In this document: piece by piece, positions 56,101-64,000 of the stretch
How the letters are laid out: each line of letters starts with the position of its first letter
Position numbering within the stretch: the stretch's first letter is position 1
Source: Streptomyces tirandamycinicus
GTDB lineage: Bacteria; Actinomycetota; Actinomycetes; Streptomycetales; Streptomycetaceae
NCBI RefSeq assembly: GCF_003097515.1
Contig: NZ_CP029188.1
Location: 7,050,531 to 7,114,530, forward strand
Reading direction: 5' to 3'
Length of the DNA: 64,000 nt
Notes under the pieces: model-generated
Database searches by the model: none
Seen by the model: the letters and a program-made list of their open reading frames with translations, nothing else
What the model was told of the DNA's origin: nothing
Made by a program: the position numbers and the translations under genes

Positions 56101-59100
56101 GTCCCGGTGTGCCGGATGGAGGTGATCCTCCTGGGTCGGCCGTTGCGTGGCACGAGCAGGTCGCCTTCCTTCAGCTCACCTGCGGTGACCGATTCCACCC
56201 GGGCGACCTTCGGGGGGGCCTGGCCGTCGCCGTTGGAGGTATCGCCGACGACACGAAGGTCACCGATCGGCAGCTCCGCCATCCCTTGGGGGGCGGCGAC
56301 GGTGGCAGTGTCGCCGTCCACATCTTCGACGGTGCCGAGCATGTTGCCGTCGCGGTCGCTCACGATGTTGCCGGGCCGCACCCGGTGCCCGCCGGTGGTC
56401 CAGCCGTCGGGCCGGGCCGCGCCGCCGTCGGTGACGTTGAGGGACGTCGGGGCGTGGTCGTCGTCGGTGCGGTCGTCACCGAACTGGACACGGACGCTGT
56501 TCGCGCTCGCGCCGGTGACTACGCCTTCGCGGCCGTCGTCGTTGGTGACGATCGCGCCCGGGAAGAGGCCGTTGGCGTTGCGGTCGGTGGGCACGCGGTC
56601 GGCGATGCGGCCGGTGAGGACATCCGAGTCCGCGCCGGTCTGCGGCGAGCCCTGGAACTGGTCGGCGTCGTCGCGGGTGGCGCGCGCGGCCGCGGCGTCC
56701 GGCCTGACCCACACCGGCTTGCCGTCGCGGCTGTCGGGGGCGTCAGCGATCAGGACGCGGTACATGTCCTGAAGGCGGCGAGCCTGCGTCGTCGGGATCG
56801 ACTTCGGCCCGTCCACGACGTACCCGGCCAGGGTGCGAGCTGTTCCCCGCTTGGTGGTGCCGTCGACCCGTACGAGGTCGCCCAACGTGAGGTCGCTGAC
56901 CTTGACCCACTCCGCGGGTCGGCCGCCGACCGGTTCCGGCGCGGCCGAGTCTGCGGGCGTGGTGTCACCCTCGCTGGCAGGCTCCTCGCCCTTCGGGCGG
57001 CCGCCCTGCGTCCTCTTCCCGGCGGAAGGGTCAGCTTCCTGCCGGTCGTCCTGGTCGGACGGCGCGTTGCTGCTGTCGCCCTCCGAGGACGGCGCGTTGT
57101 CCGCTGCGCCGCCTGCGGAGGTGGGCTGCGCTTCTTCCGCCCGGTCGCCGCTCTGGTCGCGGTCTGCTGCCGAGCCAGGCGCGGCGGGCGTGCCGGCGGG
57201 CTCACGGTCTGCCCCGTTGCCGCTACGGGCAGGGGCAGTATCGCGTGGCGCTTCGCCCTCTCGGCGACCGTAGCGGTGGTCATCGAAGGGCATGTTGACG
57301 TCTTCGGCGCGGGCGAGCACGAGTCCGCTGCCATCCACGGGGATGACGAAGGTCTCTGTGTCGATGGCGTGCCGGGTGGCCTCCCACGGGTCACCGCCGA
57401 CCGTGATACGCCAGGCCCTCTGTCGCTTCCCGTCGGTGGTGAGGGTGGCCTTCTGCGGCTCACCGATGACGTAGCCGGTGCGGGAGGCGGTCGCACCCGA
57501 GGAGCGGCCGCTGATCCTGCCGCTGAGGTGGACGATGTCCCCTTCGCGGATGTCGCCTGCGGGCACACGGTCGGCCCGGTCTCGTGCGCCGTCCGCGAGC
57601 AGATCGTTGAGGGCCTGGTGGGCGGCACGGTTCAGGCGAGCCTCGTGGTGCTGTGCGCGCGGGTCCTCCGGGCGCAGCACGTCCAGGTGCTTTCGGATCT
57701 CGTCGGCCAGCCACCCCGGGCCGTGGATGTTTGCCTCCTTGAGGCTGGTCGGCGGCTGCTTGTAGTGGGTGTTCAGCCAGCGCAGTTCGTCGTGCAGGCG
57801 GGCGAGGTCGTCGGCGACGTTGCCGCTCGGTGTCTCGCCGCGGCCCAGCGCGGCCAGCAGGTCGCGGAGCGCCTGGAGGCGTTCCATGTCCTCCGGGCGG
57901 TTCTCCAGAGACTCCAGGCCCCTGCGTCCGTCAAGGGCGCGACCGTCGTCCATGCTGCTCAGGTCCCGTGCAAGGTCCGGGTGGACGATGCTCAAGTCCG
58001 GCTCGCCCCGCTCCTTGTCCCGCAGGACAAGGTGGGCGATGGCCGCTTCCCTGGTCGCGAAGTGCGGGCCGCTGGAGCCGAAGGGCAGCTCGCTCCACCA
58101 CACCTCTGGGTCGCCGTCGGTGTGGTCGTTCCTGTAGCGGTGCGGAGCATTCAGGTTGCCGATCAGGCGGCCGTTGCGCCACACCTGTCCACTGCGGTCC
58201 GAGCGCATGAGCGGGCCGGGGACAAAGCCCTCCTCAGCGAGGGCCCGCATCTGCTCCGGAGAGCCGAACAGCGCACGCTCGCCTTCCTCGTTGATGACCC
58301 TGTCGCTGCCGCGGCTCTCGTACCGCTTCAGCTCCTCAGCCGTGGGAATGCGGCGGCCGTCGACACTGCCGGCGTGCTGCGGCCCGTGCACCGCGTTGCC
58401 CACGTACTGCGAGGGCTCCGCCGTCGCACCCGGTGCCGCGGTGTCCGCTCCCTGTTGCCCCTCGCCCTGCGTCGTGCCCTGGGCGCCGCCCACGGCTGCG
58501 GTGCCCGCCCGGCCGCGGCTGTCATCGCCGGGGCGCCGGGGCGCGGCGTCACCGCTCTCGGTGGTGCGGCCGGGCGCTGCCGGGGCGTCCGGTCCGGAGG
58601 CCTCCCGGCTTTCATCGCTGCGCAGGTCGATCATGTTCTGCCGGGCCCGCGCGACGGCACCGGCGAGCGGCATGCCGTCAGCGTCGCTCCAAGCGCGCAT
58701 GCGCTCCGGGTCGAGCACGGGGCTGGTCCAGTCGATCAGCTCGCCGTCTGCGTCACGGAGCCCCTCGTAGGCGCCTGCGAGGCGACGGGCGCCCTCACGG
58801 CCGCCGATCGCATCGCCGCTGACCTCCCAGCCTTCCAGGTGCAGGCCGCTGGCCGCGTGCCCGAACCGCCAGGTGTCACCGGTGTTGGTCCAGGTGACGA
58901 GGCCACCGCCAGGAGACAGCGTGAGGCTGTCGTTGCTGGCGAGCCCACGCAGGTACTGGGCGTGCCTCTCCGGGTCGGCGCCGCTGGGTACTGGAGCCTC
59001 GCCGGAGCGGTACCGGTTCTTCAGTGCCTCCAGACGACGTGGCTCGTCCTGGTTGCCCGAGGAGTCGCGGCCGTCGTCGTCATCGTCATCCCGGTTGCGG

Positions 59101-62100
59101 CCCGGGACGCGCGGAATGACCGGGCGTGCGCCGCCCGGAGTGTCGCCGCCGGACTCAGGCCGGTTGCGGTCACGGTCGCGACGCCGACGACGGTTACGGC
59201 GGCGCCGCTCGGCGTCCGCGTCGTCCTGCCCGTCCTGCCCGTCGTTCTCGTCGTTCTCGTCGTCGCGGCGGTTGCCCTCCTGCTCGTCGCGGCTCGCCGC
59301 GTCGTACGCGGCCACGAGTCCGGCCGTGGCGAGATCCTTGTCGCTCCACGTCCGGCGCTGACCGTCAGCGCTCTCAGCGTGGTAGTCCGTTGGGCTCTTC
59401 CCCCAGTCGTGGGCGATCCGGCCGACGTCCACTCCATCGACGCTGACGCTCCACTCCTTCTTGCTGCCGTCGTTCGCGACCTCGGCGACGTCAGCGCGGG
59501 CCACCAGAGCGGCCACGCGGTCGGGACCGCCGAGTTCATACGTCTCGTGGTCCTTCGGCAGCCCCCAGTTGGTGAACACGTCCGTACGCGCCCGGTGCTG
59601 CGCCCTCTTGCGCACTGCCGGCTCGGGCTTCTCCACGAGTACGACCCACTCCTCGGCTCCCACCGTGTGGGAACCGCGGTCGGAGTCCAGTGAGACGGAG
59701 CGGATCTCGCCTTCGCGGCCATTCCGGTGCGTGTGGATGACGTAGTGCGGCGGCTCCATCCCGTCAAAGACATCGGCCGTGCCTCGTCGCGCAGAGCTCA
59801 CCGTGTGGAAGATGTGTCCCTCGCCGAGTTCGGAGCCTCGCACCCAGCGCATGCCCCTGGGCAGCTCTGCTTCACCGATGCGCAGCTCGCCGGTTCCCGA
59901 TCGGGCATCGGCAGCGGGGATCATCGGCGCGCCGAGGCTCTCCCGCCGGCCGTTCTCCCAGTGCATGCCAGCCCAGTTGCCGCTGTCGTCCTGCGTGGCC
60001 CACCCGGCGAAGGCCGCCCAGTAGGCGCGAGCGTCCGCGACAGCGGCCTGGAGAGGGCGGAGGGCTTCGGGAAACTCGCCACGAATGCCGTAGGTCGTCT
60101 GGTCGGGGTTGTCGCCGCCGACGACGCTGACGAGGAAGTCCTCTGCTTGCTGCTCGGAAAGGCCGTGCTCTTCAGCCCCGACGCGGGCACGCGCGACCTG
60201 CTCGCGCACCAGCTCACGGACCTTCTGCGTCCTCTCCTCAGCGAGCTGGTTCCGAAGCTCCAGGGCCTTCTTCCGGCCGTTCCGGGTGGCGATGCGGTCG
60301 ACCAGGAGGGGACGGAGGTCTGCGCGCAGCTCCTCGCCCGCCTTCTGCACGGAAGACCTCAGTTCCTCGACAAGGCCAGCGAGGTACTGGCGTGCTTCCT
60401 GCGGGACTTCTTCCAGGCTTCGCCGGGTGTTCTCGTCATACTGCGCCGAGGGCTCGACATCGGCCATCGTGGAGATCCAGAACCGTACCTGCCAGGGGTC
60501 GGCCGTGGCCGTCCAGCCGTCGCCGTTGTGGGCGAGCGCCCGGTCGAGGTACACGTTGCGTACCCCGGCCGGCTGCGGCTCCGCCCACACACCGGCCCAC
60601 TCTCGGATCGGTTCGGCGCGGCCGCTTCGATCACCGGGGAAGCTCAGCAGCGGCTTGCCGTGCTCGCCTGCGAGCGCGAGAGCCGCGGCGTGCCCGGGGT
60701 TGTCGAAGTCTCCCTGGCGGTACCACTGGTCACCGACGGAGCCGTACAGGTCGTGGTCGGCGCGCCAGGCGTCCCCTCCGGTCCACTCCGCATCGCTGTG
60801 CAGGAGGGAGCCGATCCGCTCTCCGTCGAGGTAGACGGAGCGCCGGACCTCGTCCCTCTGGAAACGGCTCTCGGCGGGGATGGTCTGGACTTCGCCGACT
60901 TCCACGGGCTTGCCGTTGTGCTCGCCGACCTTCTCGCGGATCTCCTCCGGGCCGTTCCCGACTTCGGTGTCGGCTGCCTGAGCGGCGTCCGGCGCCGGTG
61001 CGTCGCCGCGCCGGCTGAACGGGTCGGGCTCGCCGGGCGGGGGCATGGTCGCGGAGGCTTCCAGCCCGCGGGCCTGCCAGCGCACGCCTTGGGCCAGACG
61101 CCGGTACAGCTTCTCGCGGCGGCGGCCGTCCGCGGTGCTCAGGTCGAGAGCGTCGGCCTCTTGGTCGATGGCGTCGGCTGCGTACCGCATCTGGTTCGCC
61201 GACACGGGCCCGCTGTAGTAGTTGTTGGCCACGTGCCGCAGGTCCGCGTCGTCGCCGTTTGCCCATCGCTTGGCGAGATCCCCGAGCTCACGGAACTGGG
61301 CCTTGGTCAGCAGCGTGCCGAGGATTTCGCCGCGCATGTCCTCCGGGCGGGTCACGCCACGGCCGTGGGAAGGGTCGACGTTGGAATCCGCTTGGTAGGC
61401 GGCTGACCAAGCTGCCCCCTTGATGGAGCGGTACAGGCCGTTCTCGCCGGTGCCCTCGGAAATCGCAGCCGCAGGCGTCCTCGGGCCGCCGCCGCGGGCA
61501 TCCTGCGCCTTCCAGGTGGATGCACCCTTGGGGCCTCGGGCCCGAATCCAGGCGACCATCTCGCCGTCCCGCATGATGGCGCCGTGGCCGGCGTCCACGT
61601 CGAGGTTGGCCAGCCGGTAGCCGTCCATGCTTTCGATCGGAGCACCTTCGCTGGTGGCAGCAGCGGCCAGCCACGCGTTCTCTCGCTCACGCTTCGCGCC
61701 GGCTTCCGCCTTCCTGTCCAGCTCGGCGGCCGACGCGTCCTGGCCAGGCCGGCGCAGCTCGGCGAGGGCGATCGGGCGCATCCCGGAGTCGGTGTCGACC
61801 AGAGCGAAGCCGTTGTCGGCTATGTGCCGGATGGCGCCTGCCCCGTGCTGCGGGGTGAGCACCTGGTCCCCCTCGCCCCACGAGCTGGTGTCGGCGTCCG
61901 GGGCGTTGTCCGGCTTCGGCGCAGGCGTGGGCGCATCCGGCGCGTTCGTCTCATCGGAGGGTGCAGGCAGCTTCTTCGGAAGTGTGAGGCCTTGGAACTT
62001 GGCGGATTTCCTCACGTCACGACGGCGAAGCGCTTCCTCGGCGAGCTGCCGCGACTCCTCAGTCTCGTCCAGGACGACGAGCTGCCGGGGGTCGTAGCCG

Positions 62101-64000
62101 AGGTTGACTCCCCCGATCGTGGCCAGGTGAGCGGTGTAGAGCCTCGTGCTGCCGTCTTCGCCCGTCCCCGTGGCCATGACGAACCGCTTGCCCCACAACA
62201 GGTCAGCCCACGAACCCTCCCTGATCGCATGGCCCGGCTGGATCTCCTCTGGCGAGACAGCCCGGAATCCCTCGGGGAGGGTGTCCGCCCACGTCGGCCG
62301 CGGAAGGGGAGAGCCGTCATCCGCACGCACCGCGATGAAGCGGTCGGCATACCAGTCGGGGTCCGCCCGGAACTCGTGTCCGGCGTCATCGCGCAGGATC
62401 GGGTTCCCTGTGGTCTTCACGACCCGGGCGGTAACGGTCTCGCCGTCGTCATTTCGGTAATCGACGTAGTAGCCGACCTTGTAGCGGATGTTGAAGCGCC
62501 GCCGGTACTTCTCCAACTCGTACGGGGTGGCGCCGGGGCCAGGCGGCACCTGATCCCCCGTGATGATGTCGGCGGCCGGGGCGGGCACGGCCGGGCTGCC
62601 GGTGGGCTCCTCGCTCTGGGGTGCGGCGGCGCTGTCGGCGTTCGGCTGACTCTCCCGCGCTGCTCGGGCCGTGTCTTCGCCAAGCACGGCGTCGAGCTCC
62701 TCGTCCGAGGCCACGTCAAGAAGCGGCCGGCCCTGTCCGTTGCGACGCTGAACCTGCGCGGGGCCGATCTCCTGCCGCTTGCCGCCCACGCCCGGCTCGT
62801 CGCTGGTGCTGAGCACGCTGAGGACCGGCGGGTCGATCTCGGAGACGACGCCGATGTTCGGGGTGCCGTCTTCCTCCTGGAAGTCGATCTCGTCGCCCGG
62901 CTGGAAGTCGCCGAGCTCGAAGTCGCGCCGGTACTCGCCCTTCGGCGGCTGGGTGGGGTCGTCGTCCCTGACGGCGCGGAACACCCAGCCGAGGGAGCCC
63001 GGGTCGAGTACCTCGGTGGCCCGGGTCACCGCGACGTATGCGACGCGCAGCGCCTCGTCGTCCGGGATGGTGTCCCAGTCGATGTTCCCGTCGTCGGTCT
63101 CCTCCGGGCCCGTGAAGTCGTCAGCGATGCGGACTCGCTCGGACTCTAGGCCCTTCGCCTTGTGCGCGGTGGTGACGAGCACGTCGTGCTTCTCGTGCTC
63201 GGGCACCAGGCGGCCGCGGCCCTCCTCGGTCTCGGTCTGCGGGTACACCCTGGCGAGGTGTGCGTCGATACGCTCCTTCGCCTCTTCCAGGGACAGCTTG
63301 TTGTCGACCTGGTAGTTGATCGTCCTTCCGTTCTTGGTGAAGGACTCGGTGCGCTTGCCCGCCTGGTAGTAGAAGCGCTTCGTGTTCGCGTCGTACGTGA
63401 TCCGGCCGACGCCGTTGGTCCTGTGGCTGCGGAACCACTCGCGAAGGCCTGCGGCCTCTGGGTCGTTCCAGTCCATGCGCACCCAGACGCGATCTCCAAC
63501 GAGCTCCGTCTCGGCGGGGCGGGCTCCGGACGACAGGAGAAGGTCGATGTCGTCGCCGTGCTTCTCCAGCAGGGAGAACAGCGAGGCGAGCTGCTGTAGG
63601 TCGGGGTCGGTCTTGACCTCCTCCAGGATGTCGTCGTACGCCATGCCGTTGAAGCGCGCCAGCTCGGCATGGTCAGTGTTCTCGCCGGCGGCGAGGGCGC
63701 GCGCGGCCAGCACGAACTCCTGCAGCGCCTTCACGCCGCCGGACACAGCGACGGTGCGGCCTGCGGCAAGTGACTGCACCGCCGCCAGGGCAACGCCCGC
63801 GTTGGTGCGAGCGATGACCATGGACTCCTCGCCCGGCTGCAACTGGCCGAGGTGGGAATCCTTGCGGTCGTAGCCCCTCAGTCGCATGCGGGTGCCCAGC
63901 AGCCGCAGGAACCGGTTGCCGACGTCGGCGACGGCCGGCCCGAAGCGGAACGACTGGGTGAGGGTGGCGCGGGCGTCCACGGGCAGCCGTGTCAGGGCGT
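53190..64000 (-). CDS. Giant polyvalent protein with UvrD-type helicase end, 5' partial
   Basis: At least 3602 residues, running off the right edge. The visible start is the C-terminal half of a UvrD/Rep helicase: LTQSFRFGPAVADVGNRFL, ARTNAGVAL, then VTTAHKAKGLE (about 268) and VAYVAVTRATEVL (about 315), matching motifs IV-VI. The rest alternates low-complexity linkers with about ten small beta modules of the form GDxV (for example EGDIVHLSGRISG, LGDLVRVDGTTKRG, PGAIVTNDDGREGVVTG). A hydrophobic block (ALALLVAIARKLLSLLMALLKWLA, about 54350-54450) and a C-terminal domain like a zincin relic follow. Giant phage and plasmid proteins of this kind ('polyvalent proteins') are thought to be injected with DNA to oppose host defences. 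Confidence 0.8.
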   Translation of the reverse strand, partial: ALTRLPVDARATLTQSFRFGPAVADVGNRFLRLLGTRMRLRGYDRKDSHLGQLQPGEESMVIARTNAGVALAAVQSLAAGRTVAVSGGVKALQEFVLAARALAAGENTDHAELARFNGMAYDDILEEVKTDPDLQQLASLFSLLEKHGDDIDLLLSSGARPAETELVGDRVWVRMDWNDPEAAGLREWFRSHRTNGVGRITYDANTKRFYYQAGKRTESFTKNGRTINYQVDNKLSLEEAKERIDAHLARVYPQTETEEGRGRLVPEHEKHDVLVTTAHKAKGLESERVRIADDFTGPEETDDGNIDWDTIPDDEALRVAYVAVTRATEVLDPGSLGWVFRAVRDDDPTQPPKGEYRRDFELGDFQPGDEIDFQEEDGTPNIGVVSEIDPPVLSVLSTSDEPGVGGKRQEIGPAQVQRRNGQGRPLLDVASDEELDAVLGEDTARAARESQPNADSAAAPQSEEPTGSPAVPAPAADIITGDQVPPGPGATPYELEKYRRRFNIRYKVGYYVDYRNDDGETVTARVVKTTGNPILRDDAGHEFRADPDWYADRFIAVRADDGSPLPRPTWADTLPEGFRAVSPEEIQPGHAIREGSWADLLWGKRFVMATGTGEDGSTRLYTAHLATIGGVNLGYDPRQLVVLDETEESRQLAEEALRRRDVRKSAKFQGLTLPKKLPAPSDETNAPDAPTPAPKPDNAPDADTSSWGEGDQVLTPQHGAGAIRHIADNGFALVDTDSGMRPIALAELRRPGQDASAAELDRKAEAGAKRERENAWLAAAATSEGAPIESMDGYRLANLDVDAGHGAIMRDGEMVAWIRARGPKGASTWKAQDARGGGPRTPAAAISEGTGENGLYRSIKGAAWSAAYQADSNVDPSHGRGVTRPEDMRGEILGTLLTKAQFRELGDLAKRWANGDDADLRHVANNYYSGPVSANQMRYAADAIDQEADALDLSTADGRRREKLYRRLAQGVRWQARGLEASATMPPPGEPDPFSRRGDAPAPDAAQAADTEVGNGPEEIREKVGEHNGKPVEVGEVQTIPAESRFQRDEVRRSVYLDGERIGSLLHSDAEWTGGDAWRADHDLYGSVGDQWYRQGDFDNPGHAAALALAGEHGKPLLSFPGDRSGRAEPIREWAGVWAEPQPAGVRNVYLDRALAHNGDGWTATADPWQVRFWISTMADVEPSAQYDENTRRSLEEVPQEARQYLAGLVEELRSSVQKAGEELRADLRPLLVDRIATRNGRKKALELRNQLAEERTQKVRELVREQVARARVGAEEHGLSEQQAEDFLVSVVGGDNPDQTTYGIRGEFPEALRPLQAAVADARAYWAAFAGWATQDDSGNWAGMHWENGRRESLGAPMIPAADARSGTGELRIGEAELPRGMRWVRGSELGEGHIFHTVSSARRGTADVFDGMEPPHYVIHTHRNGREGEIRSVSLDSDRGSHTVGAEEWVVLVEKPEPAVRKRAQHRARTDVFTNWGLPKDHETYELGGPDRVAALVARADVAEVANDGSKKEWSVSVDGVDVGRIAHDWGKSPTDYHAESADGQRRTWSDKDLATAGLVAAYDAASRDEQEGNRRDDENDENDGQDGQDDADAERRRRNRRRRRDRDRNRPESGGDTPGGARPVIPRVPGRNRDDDDDDGRDSSGNQDEPRRLEALKNRYRSGEAPVPSGADPERHAQYLRGLASNDSLTLSPGGGLVTWTNTGDTWRFGHAASGLHLEGWEVSGDAIGGREGARRLAGAYEGLRDADGELIDWTSPVLDPERMRAWSDADGMPLAGAVARARQNMIDLRSDESREASGPDAPAAPGRTTESGDAAPRRPGDDSRGRAGTAAVGGAQGTTQGEGQQGADTAAPGATAEPSQYVGNAVHGPQHAGSVDGRRIPTAEELKRYESRGSDRVINEEGERALFGSPEQMRALAEEGFVPGPLMRSDRSGQVWRNGRLIGNLNAPHRYRNDHTDGDPEVWWSELPFGSSGPHFATREAAIAHLVLRDKERGEPDLSIVHPDLARDLSSMDDGRALDGRRGLESLENRPEDMERLQALRDLLAALGRGETPSGNVADDLARLHDELRWLNTHYKQPPTSLKEANIHGPGWLADEIRKHLDVLRPEDPRAQHHEARLNRAAHQALNDLLADGARDRADRVPAGDIREGDIVHLSGRISGRSSGATASRTGYVIGEPQKATLTTDGKRQRAWRITVGGDPWEATRHAIDTETFVIPVDGSGLVLARAEDVNMPFDDHRYGRREGEAPRDTAPARSGNGADREPAGTPAAPGSAADRDQSGDRAEEAQPTSAGGAADNAPSSEGDSSNAPSDQDDRQEADPSAGKRTQGGRPKGEEPASEGDTTPADSAAPEPVGGRPAEWVKVSDLTLGDLVRVDGTTKRGTARTLAGYVVDGPKSIPTTQARRLQDMYRVLIADAPDSRDGKPVWVRPDAAAARATRDDADQFQGSPQTGADSDVLTGRIADRVPTDRNANGLFPGAIVTNDDGREGVVTGASANSVRVQFGDDRTDDDHAPTSLNVTDGGAARPDGWTTGGHRVRPGNIVSDRDGNMLGTVEDVDGDTATVAAPQGMAELPIGDLRVVGDTSNGDGQAPPKVARVESVTAGELKEGDLLVPRNGRPRRITSIRHTGTRTTLDTQDPIAGDIGSLSVPSDAPMRRAVDAEGGAPDFGPEDEPESPEPIVPHEPAPAVAPVNGPTVNPDLSPEERDAITDRGQVPTDDPEAQQAAARIANDLPVTAGQASALAGALREGADASTSEGRAARRAADHLDAAAGNESDGGTGRPEPGTIGAVGVGDTLMLPDEFDPDTMTAYRVVQIQEAPGGMRTLMIEDEDGLRFKRTFASGESLYQLPEPSSDATAAQDDDGDTPATSDPAAPAVPVARVQAGQLRVGDVIDAPLSGAGYRLNDHRRLTVVAPPHRNGWWMSVTVMDGDGNMHDLSLHSGRQVNVFERNRPTPALPPADGNQDASRPSAADRIRADYGDAVVRGVIDNAIQGTTTPGSIHQLREQIAAQLTPESLRSAMSRVRNEARDVIDGADLDDTERDELVSSLRPEAASARQDAVRAVLRTVNDLEPRDGESEEELAARAADLLRLIPEALRNRPDNDRDGDSIDGDSRVDRAVLRHVDDAVGEALADAVRGGELTEERRAAIVAQLAARLAATREETARRIASQVPEGRRPGVFAHALALLVAIARKLLSLLMALLKWLARVVAKAWRAGRNGTRSLRERLARFRRNLMERIKSWPETRRLRRLAAAADLPEHGDGLPLGDRVAHWARLLPAPGRFGQVSRRSRWYRPASRTSLAAGQLPAVRDGVRWAPDRAVDGGPGPQALRHLAAVRAAGQDVDTDVAARLAAAAPELGDDPHGNVRHASGYADAAERRLRDLEAAAAGGATDTDLEIAAARVEAQSARQEATRLQQAYTAALPDAVRDTLAELREMGPGTTATLVTTPDSDRDSVRALTDISQFVPRDWLTPADSRFIGARGGDTGGYDPDSRIATVADLGDGGRRTAAHALLAHLQQHYPDLLAAQEAFHFTRTHSGRVGARRRTSVDVLMARLFRNRTEQGDTGDVVPLGLGTLFSGDWYEDDDLRAFLLGLLATR

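Noticed and set aside
48500..56850. Extra half-sites such as GGGGAACAG near 48505 and TGTTCCCCGC near 56843
   Set aside because: Only one arm matches; they are not palindromes and were left out of the site list.
1..64000. Integrase, DNA methylase, tRNA or rRNA genes
   Set aside because: I looked for tyrosine/serine recombinase motifs, methylase motifs and tRNA-like cloverleaves and saw none; absence is by eye and not proof.

Overview
The window is strongly GC-rich with G/C-ending codons. It encodes a WhiB-like protein, a DUF2637 membrane protein, an ECF sigma factor, a DUF6545/MAB_1171c membrane protein and a Tat-exported amidase, all of which point to Streptomyces or a close actinobacterium. 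Most of the DNA looks like a temperate siphovirus that is also a plasmid: an almost complete head-tail gene cluster sits with replication genes, a ParB-ParA pair, a toxin-antitoxin pair and an iteron-like region, and no integrase is visible. A linear plasmid-prophage of Streptomyces (pZL12, from memory) is a known precedent; phage-plasmid status here is an inference.

Layout. 1-1.9 kb: a 5'-truncated DUF6884 gene, four degenerate CRISPR-like repeats and a HTH/Cys-rich gene. 2.0-6.6 kb: a cargo operon on the minus strand (XRE regulator, M78 peptidase, 7-TM protein, amidase), with a symmetric operator and a divergent ATPase-fold gene. 6.6-10.1 kb: a Rep-like gene, a 640-bp untranslated region with a candidate structured RNA, and small genes. 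10.5-13.2 kb: ECF sigma factor, small protein and membrane protein. 13.2-16.0 kb (minus): ParB/Srx-domain protein, small terminase, endolysin, SSB. 16.5-23.3 kb (plus): WhiB-like protein, replication-initiation-like protein, DnaC-like loader, DUF2637 protein, Sak4/RecA-type ATPase. 23.3-24.0 kb: a GTAC-iteron array enclosing a parS-like palindrome. 24.0-64 kb (minus): late genes. In transcription order these are a giant polyvalent protein with a UvrD-type helicase end (it runs off the right edge), a small membrane protein, a prohead protease fused to a 2H phosphoesterase, major capsid, HTH protein, metallophosphoesterase, lipoprotein, IPT/TIG protein, connectors, tail tube, frameshifted tail chaperones, tape measure, distal tail, minor tail proteins, fibre and holin-like proteins. 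Portal and large terminase are not seen and may lie beyond the right edge.

Two plus-strand cassettes interrupt the late operon: parB-parA (38.6-40.9 kb) and a toxin-antitoxin pair (52.4-53.0 kb). Both are stability functions. Nine copies of a 17-bp palindrome, TGTTCCCCNGGGGAACA, are spread over 43 kb, cluster around parB-parA and are the best candidates for its centromere sites. A second repeat family, core GNGACGYWAG, sits in the gaps between late genes just after stop codons. The capsid proteins build the virion, the replication set copies it, and ParAB with the toxin-antitoxin would keep the lysogen as a plasmid. The polyvalent protein and the 2H domain may act early against host defences.
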